From: Bacillus sp. NTK034
GTDB taxonomy: Bacteria > Bacillota > Bacilli > Bacillales > Cytobacillaceae
Length of the DNA: 64,000 nucleotides
NCBI RefSeq assembly: GCF_017303275.1
Contig: NZ_JAFKOJ010000003.1
Location: 124,001 to 188,000, forward strand
Reading direction: 5' to 3'
Positions 60,441-64,000 of this stretch are shown piece by piece (positions within the stretch are counted from its first letter, which is position 1; each line of letters opens with the position of its first letter). A program made the position numbers and the translations under genes. The notes under the pieces were generated by a model. That model ran no database searches and was not told where the DNA came from. It saw only the letters and a list, made by a program, of their open reading frames with translations.

Positions 60441-60622
60441 AGAGAAAATGGTTATAATCACTTAAATCAACACCCTAACTAGAAGACAGATAAAAATCAG
60501 TCGTCATAACCGCTGCCAAAAATACGGAATCAGGATATCCCCAAAAAATCATCTTCATTACGGTAACACCCTCCCAAAAGAAGAACCCATTTCATCACAT
60601 GAAAATTTTCTCACACCACCAC

Positions 60623-60651
60623 TGTTCCACCATCTGTTCCACATCGTTCCA
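60623..60651 (+). promoter_or_regulatory. direct repeats, likely activator binding sites
   Basis: TGTTCCA at 60623 and 60635 and CGTTCCA at 60645, spaced 12 and 10 bases. They lie 60-90 bases above the -24/-12 promoter, the usual place for enhancer sites of a sigma-54 activator. Confidence 0.5.
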
Positions 60652-60710
60652 AAACGAAACGCTGAAACACTCCTCTAACAAACAAACCTTTGTACAAAAG
60701 ACATTTAACC

Positions 60711-60727
60711 TTGGCACGGAAATTGCA
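60711..60727 (+). promoter_or_regulatory. sigma-54 (-24/-12) promoter
   Basis: TTGGCACGGAAATTGCA matches the consensus TTGGCAC-N5-TTGCW at every fixed base. It lies 50 bases before the aminotransferase start, and a sigma-54 activator gene follows two genes on. Confidence 0.93.
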
Positions 60728-60777
60728 ACATAACTCATTAGCAAAATATAAATCAGAATCGATAAGGGGAGGAAGCT

Positions 60778-61944
60778 ATGTTTGAAGAAAAATTGGATTT
60801 AAGATTGCCGGGGCCCGTTCAGGTTCCGAAAGAAATACAGCGTGCCATGTTAAGAAGTTTCGATCATCCCATGATGGATTACCGGAATCCAGCCTTCCAG
60901 GATGTCCTTCAGGAAACCACTGAAAAGTCCAAAATGATATTCCAGACTGAAAACCTGGTGATCCCGCTTACTTCAAGCGGAGCTTCCGCTCTTGAAACAG
61001 CTATTATTAACACGGTTGGTCCCAATAATACAATTATCCTTTGCGTAGTCGGCTATTTTGGTGAGTACCTTCAGGGAATTACAGACCATATCGGCTGCAA
61101 AACAGTCCGGGTCGATGCAGATTGGGGGGATATTGTTGATCCTGAAGAGGTGAGAAAAGCATTAAAGGAAAATCCTGAGGCAAAAGCTGTTTTCGCGACA
61201 CATTGTGAAACATCTACTTCTGCAATCAACAATATTAAAGAAATAGCGGCCGTTGTAAAAGAAACAGATGCCATATTCCTTGTAGACGCCGTAAGCTCAA
61301 TAGTCGGTACGCCTTTATTTATGGACGCGTGGGGCATTGATATTGTGGCAACTGGTGGTCAGAAAGCGTTAATGCTGCCGCCAGGCCTTGCATTAATTAC
61401 ATTGAGTGAAAAAGCCTGGAACACTGTGAATAAGCATCAGTGCCCATCCTTTTATTTTGACCTCAAACTTTATAAAAAAGGATTGGAATCTGGGACTGGA
61501 ACGCCTTATACGCCGAATATATCACTTGTGTGCGGGCTGCTTGAGGCCTGCAATATGATAGAAAAAAGCGGAGGAATAGAAGCTGAGTACAAAAGGCATG
61601 CTGCCCTGCGGGATATGACAAGGGCAGGGGTGCGGGCATTAGGTCTTGAATTGCTTGTGGATGATTCGGCTGCCAGTCCAACCTTGACAGCCGTAAAATT
61701 AAATAATGCCGATGAATTCAGAAAGATGATGCGGGAAGAATTCCATATCGCATTGGGCGGCGGTCTTGGAAAGGTGAAAAATCAGATTTTGCGTCTGGGC
61801 CATATGGGATATACAGATGCAGCAGATATGCTGAAGATGTTTGCTGCAATGGAGCTTGCTTTAAAGAAGAGCGGACACGAAGTGGAGTTAGGTGCAGGAG
61901 TTTCCGCGGCACAGCGGCATTGGCTCGAAAATCCATACTGCTAA
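60778..61944 (+). CDS. class V aminotransferase (alanine/serine-glyoxylate type)
   Basis: A 388-residue PLP enzyme of fold type I. The opening LRLPGPVQVPKEIQRAML, SSGASALETAI (phosphate binding, about 65-75), the Asp of FLVDAVSSIVGTPLFMD and Lys196 in ATGGQKALMLPPGLAL, which binds the cofactor, are seen. Relatives move amino groups between alanine, serine, ureidoglycine or similar and glyoxylate or pyruvate (for example PucG). The substrate here is unknown. AAGGGGAGG precedes the ATG. It is the first gene behind the sigma-54 promoter, followed at 29 bases by the LeuC-like gene. Confidence 0.9.
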   Translation: MFEEKLDLRLPGPVQVPKEIQRAMLRSFDHPMMDYRNPAFQDVLQETTEKSKMIFQTENLVIPLTSSGASALETAIINTVGPNNTIILCVVGYFGEYLQGITDHIGCKTVRVDADWGDIVDPEEVRKALKENPEAKAVFATHCETSTSAINNIKEIAAVVKETDAIFLVDAVSSIVGTPLFMDAWGIDIVATGGQKALMLPPGLALITLSEKAWNTVNKHQCPSFYFDLKLYKKGLESGTGTPYTPNISLVCGLLEACNMIEKSGGIEAEYKRHAALRDMTRAGVRALGLELLVDDSAASPTLTAVKLNNADEFRKMMREEFHIALGGGLGKVKNQILRLGHMGYTDAADMLKMFAAMELALKKSGHEVELGAGVSAAQRHWLENPYC

Positions 61945-61973
61945 ATTGCAGGTCCTAAGGAGACGTGAGCCCG

Positions 61974-62672
61974 GTGAATATATTTGAAAAACGACTCGCC
62001 GAACTGGCAAATCTGCCTTCAGTTATTCCAGGGGATCAGATCAATGTGACACCAGATTGCCTATTCGTCAGCGGCCAAAATTCACTTAATGTTATCAAAG
62101 CATTTACCAGACTGGGCTGCAAAAACGCCAAAAATCCAGCCCGGATTCTTTTTTCTCCTAGAGATGCAGAAGTTGAGGACATTCTCAGATTCTGTACTGG
62201 AAAAGGAATAAGAGTAATAGATTGTGACTTGTCCCAATATTTCCGGACAGAAAATATTCCGATGAATGGAATGGTCATTGCAGGTATAGATGAGGGTATT
62301 AAGTGTCTGGGCGGACGGGGGGCCATTCCCATCGTCATCTCGCCGGACTCAATGGCGGCTTGCCTGGCAACTGGATCATTTAGTATGTTCATACCTGAAA
62401 CCGCTTATATTGAAGTCAACGGAGCTTTAAGCGGAAATGTAAACGGTAAAATGCTCTGCAGCCATCTGCTCGACATTTTTGATGACAGTTTAATAGGAAA
62501 TGCAGTAATTCTAGGCGGAACGGTTTTTGATGAGCTGAATGATGAAGATCTCAAGGATCTGTCCCGTTTTTTTCAGCTTTCCGGCACAGCAGCGGGGATA
62601 TGTTCACCAGGGGGCCCGTTTGGCCAGGTTGAAAGCGTGATTAAAATAAAGTCAGAAACGATTCTGATTTAA
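61974..62672 (+). CDS. truncated, divergent LeuC/aconitase-family protein
   Basis: A 232-residue protein that aligns by eye with roughly the first half of LeuC (3-isopropylmalate dehydratase large subunit). Corresponding blocks are VIPGDQINVTPDCLFV, SLNVIKAFTRLGCK, GIRVIDCDLSQYF and ISPDSMAACLATGSFSMFIPETAYIEVNG. The catalytic DHNVP segment has become SPRDAEVED and GADSHT has become GIDEGIKC. The region with the three iron-sulfur cysteines is absent. It is therefore unlikely to be a normal hydro-lyase; it may be one subunit of a split enzyme, a binding protein or a decaying gene, though the open frame argues against decay. GTG 61974 fits AAGGAG better than GTG 61965. Confidence 0.7.
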   Translation: MNIFEKRLAELANLPSVIPGDQINVTPDCLFVSGQNSLNVIKAFTRLGCKNAKNPARILFSPRDAEVEDILRFCTGKGIRVIDCDLSQYFRTENIPMNGMVIAGIDEGIKCLGGRGAIPIVISPDSMAACLATGSFSMFIPETAYIEVNGALSGNVNGKMLCSHLLDIFDDSLIGNAVILGGTVFDELNDEDLKDLSRFFQLSGTAAGICSPGGPFGQVESVIKIKSETILI

Positions 62673-62794
62673 TTTATTTAATAAATAGACTGATTATTGT
62701 GAAAACTTACCGAAATTTTCCTTGGCATCTGATAAGATTAACTTAATATAATAATAAAACTTGTCCAAGAGAAAAAGGAAAATGAGGTGAAGTG

Positions 62795-64000
62795 ATGTCC
62801 GAAATTGCCATTCTAACCCCAATTGACGCGCTGATACAGGTATCAAAGGAAGCTGCGGAAAAAACAGGAGAAGATGTCGCTATACGAAAAGTGACCTTCC
62901 GAAATGCTATTGCAGCTGCTAAAGAATTTGAAAAAGCCGGAGCAGAAGTAATCATCAGCAGAGGAACCATGGGATTAAAGCTCATTGAGTCCGACCTTAG
63001 CATACCCGTCGTACAGATTCCCATAACCGGATATGACCTGCTCCGAACCATCAAAGAAGCACAAAAACTCGGACAGAAGGTTGGGATAGCTGACACCCGG
63101 GATGTTTTGCAAGGAATCGAAACAATTGAATCTGTTCTGGGCCTTTCGATTGAGAAACATACCGTAATAGTACCTGAGGAAGCTGAAGCAGCCGTTGAAG
63201 CTCTCAGCAAAAAAGAGATTGATGTCCTGATTGGAAAAAGTATTTTTACGAACAGAGTTAAAAATGATTCGATACAAACTGTGATATTAACGTCTGGAGT
63301 GGAATCGGTCATCCAGGCCATTCATGAAGCAAGGAGCCTCATTGATGTGAGGCGGACAGAACTGAAGCGAACGAAGGAGCTCCAGGCAATTCTGGATTTT
63401 ATTGCTGATGGTGTAATTGCTGTGGACGAAAAAGGGATTATTACAGTATGCAATCCTTCCGTTTACAGCATCTTAAACCTGCCCTATGATTCGGTTATCG
63501 GTAAGTCGATTGATGATATTCTCGTTAATTCACAAATGAAAAAAGTTCTTTCGACTGGTAAGGAAGAGCTGAACCGCATCCAGGATGCCAATGGGGTAAA
63601 AGTGGTTGCAAATCGAATACCCATCAGGCACGAGCAAAAGGTGTTTGGGGCTGTCTGTACGTTTCAGGAGGTTCATAGACTTCAGCAGCAGGAGCAGGAA
63701 ATCCGCAAAAAGCTCCTTCACCGCGGCCATGTTACGAAATACAGTTTAAATAATATTGTCGGGGAAAGTGAGATGTATCAAAAAGCGATCCAAAAGGTGA
63801 AGAAATATTCACAGGTGGATTCTACTATTCTCCTGACGGGGGAAACGGGTGTGGGAAAAGAAGTGTTCGCGCATTTGATCCATAGCTTCAGCAAGCGGTC
63901 GGAAGGGCCATTCGTTGCTGTGAATTGTGCGGCTATTCCTGAAAACCTGCTGGAAAGCGAGTTGTTCGGCTACGTCGAAGGAGCCTTTACGGGAGCGAAA
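62795..64000 (+). CDS. PrpR-type sigma-54-dependent activator, 3' part missing
   Basis: 402 codons remain of an enhancer-binding regulator. The N-terminal PrpR_N sensor domain (about 1-180; ISRGTMGLKLIESDLSIPVVQIPIT is typical) is followed by a PAS domain (about 195-310, IADGVIAVDEKGIITVCNPS). Then comes the AAA+ domain with Walker A GETGVGKE and the GAFTGA loop that touches sigma-54, at the very end of the window. The C-terminal DNA-binding domain is beyond. ATG 62795 has TGAGGTGA ahead. The best candidate target is the sigma-54 promoter at 60711; the operon would be induced by a small acid bound to PrpR_N. Confidence 0.93.
   Translation, partial: MSEIAILTPIDALIQVSKEAAEKTGEDVAIRKVTFRNAIAAAKEFEKAGAEVIISRGTMGLKLIESDLSIPVVQIPITGYDLLRTIKEAQKLGQKVGIADTRDVLQGIETIESVLGLSIEKHTVIVPEEAEAAVEALSKKEIDVLIGKSIFTNRVKNDSIQTVILTSGVESVIQAIHEARSLIDVRRTELKRTKELQAILDFIADGVIAVDEKGIITVCNPSVYSILNLPYDSVIGKSIDDILVNSQMKKVLSTGKEELNRIQDANGVKVVANRIPIRHEQKVFGAVCTFQEVHRLQQQEQEIRKKLLHRGHVTKYSLNNIVGESEMYQKAIQKVKKYSQVDSTILLTGETGVGKEVFAHLIHSFSKRSEGPFVAVNCAAIPENLLESELFGYVEGAFTGAK

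Noticed and set aside
61965-62672. Aconitase/LeuC enzyme call with catalytic activity
   Set aside because: The DHNVP and DSHT segments are replaced and the cysteine-bearing region is missing, so a normal dehydratase call is not supported.
62690-62790. Second sigma-54 promoter (TTGGCATCTG) before the activator gene
   Set aside because: The -12 element TTGC is absent at the required spacing.

Overview
The window reads as chromosome of a low-to-mid GC, endospore-forming Bacillaceae member, probably close to Cytobacillus or Mesobacillus. The reasons are the Shine-Dalgarno-rich gene starts with many TTG and GTG initiators, a BceR-type response regulator, a SipW/TasA operon, a YwaC-type alarmone synthetase, a YrhD/YrhE formate dehydrogenase pair, an MhqR-type operator and an IDEAL-domain protein. 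The genus is inference. No rRNA, tRNA, phage, insertion sequence or CRISPR array was seen.

Layout, left half. 1-8.6 kb: the 5' part of bceR, a TSUP permease, a thermolysin-type protease, a TapA-like/sipW/tasA-like secretion operon and two paralogous HTH-TPR regulators. 9-14.3 kb: a large cell-envelope subtilase, then an MFS exporter with its MarR regulator. 14.3-16.4 kb: a small-alarmone-synthetase operon that ends in a TetR gene and starts with three matching palindromes. 16.4-22.4 kb: an oxalate/formate-family transporter, and opposite it a formate dehydrogenase operon with three small accessory genes. 22.5-28 kb: a candidate structured RNA, zinc-ribbon and VOC proteins, a second MFS transporter and an M14 carboxypeptidase. 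28-40.5 kb: an acyl-CoA catabolism cluster. It pairs an ACAD11-type dehydrogenase with a separate ACAD11-type phosphotransferase and adds a CoA ligase, thioesterase, hydroxyacyl-CoA dehydrogenase, FadE and a TetR gene; two near-identical operators mark its two transcription units. The gene set resembles the 4-hydroxyacid (levulinate-type) pathway.

Right half. 43-59.6 kb is an ethanolamine-utilisation microcompartment locus: eutBC(1), eutW-eutV, eutH-eutS-eutP, then eutA-eutB2-eutC2-eutL-eutE-eutM-pduL-hyp-eutN-shell protein-malate dehydrogenase. Three blocks begin with a terminator whose 5' arm overlaps a hexaloop hairpin, as expected for EutV (ANTAR) antitermination. Ethanolamine enters by EutH and is split by EutBC into acetaldehyde and ammonia. 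EutE makes acetyl-CoA and PduL makes acetyl-phosphate. No alcohol dehydrogenase is present; a malate dehydrogenase gene closes the operon. 60.7-64 kb: a textbook -24/-12 promoter drives a class V aminotransferase and a truncated LeuC-like protein, followed by a PrpR-type sigma-54 activator that runs off the window.

Three intergenic tandem arrays (21.7, 40.5 and 60.2 kb) all have a period of about 52 bp and look like diverged members of one repeat family. The best leads are the sigma-54 aminotransferase/LeuC-like operon, the ACAD11-type split pathway, malate dehydrogenase in the eut operon, the structured RNA at 22.5 kb and the 52-bp arrays.
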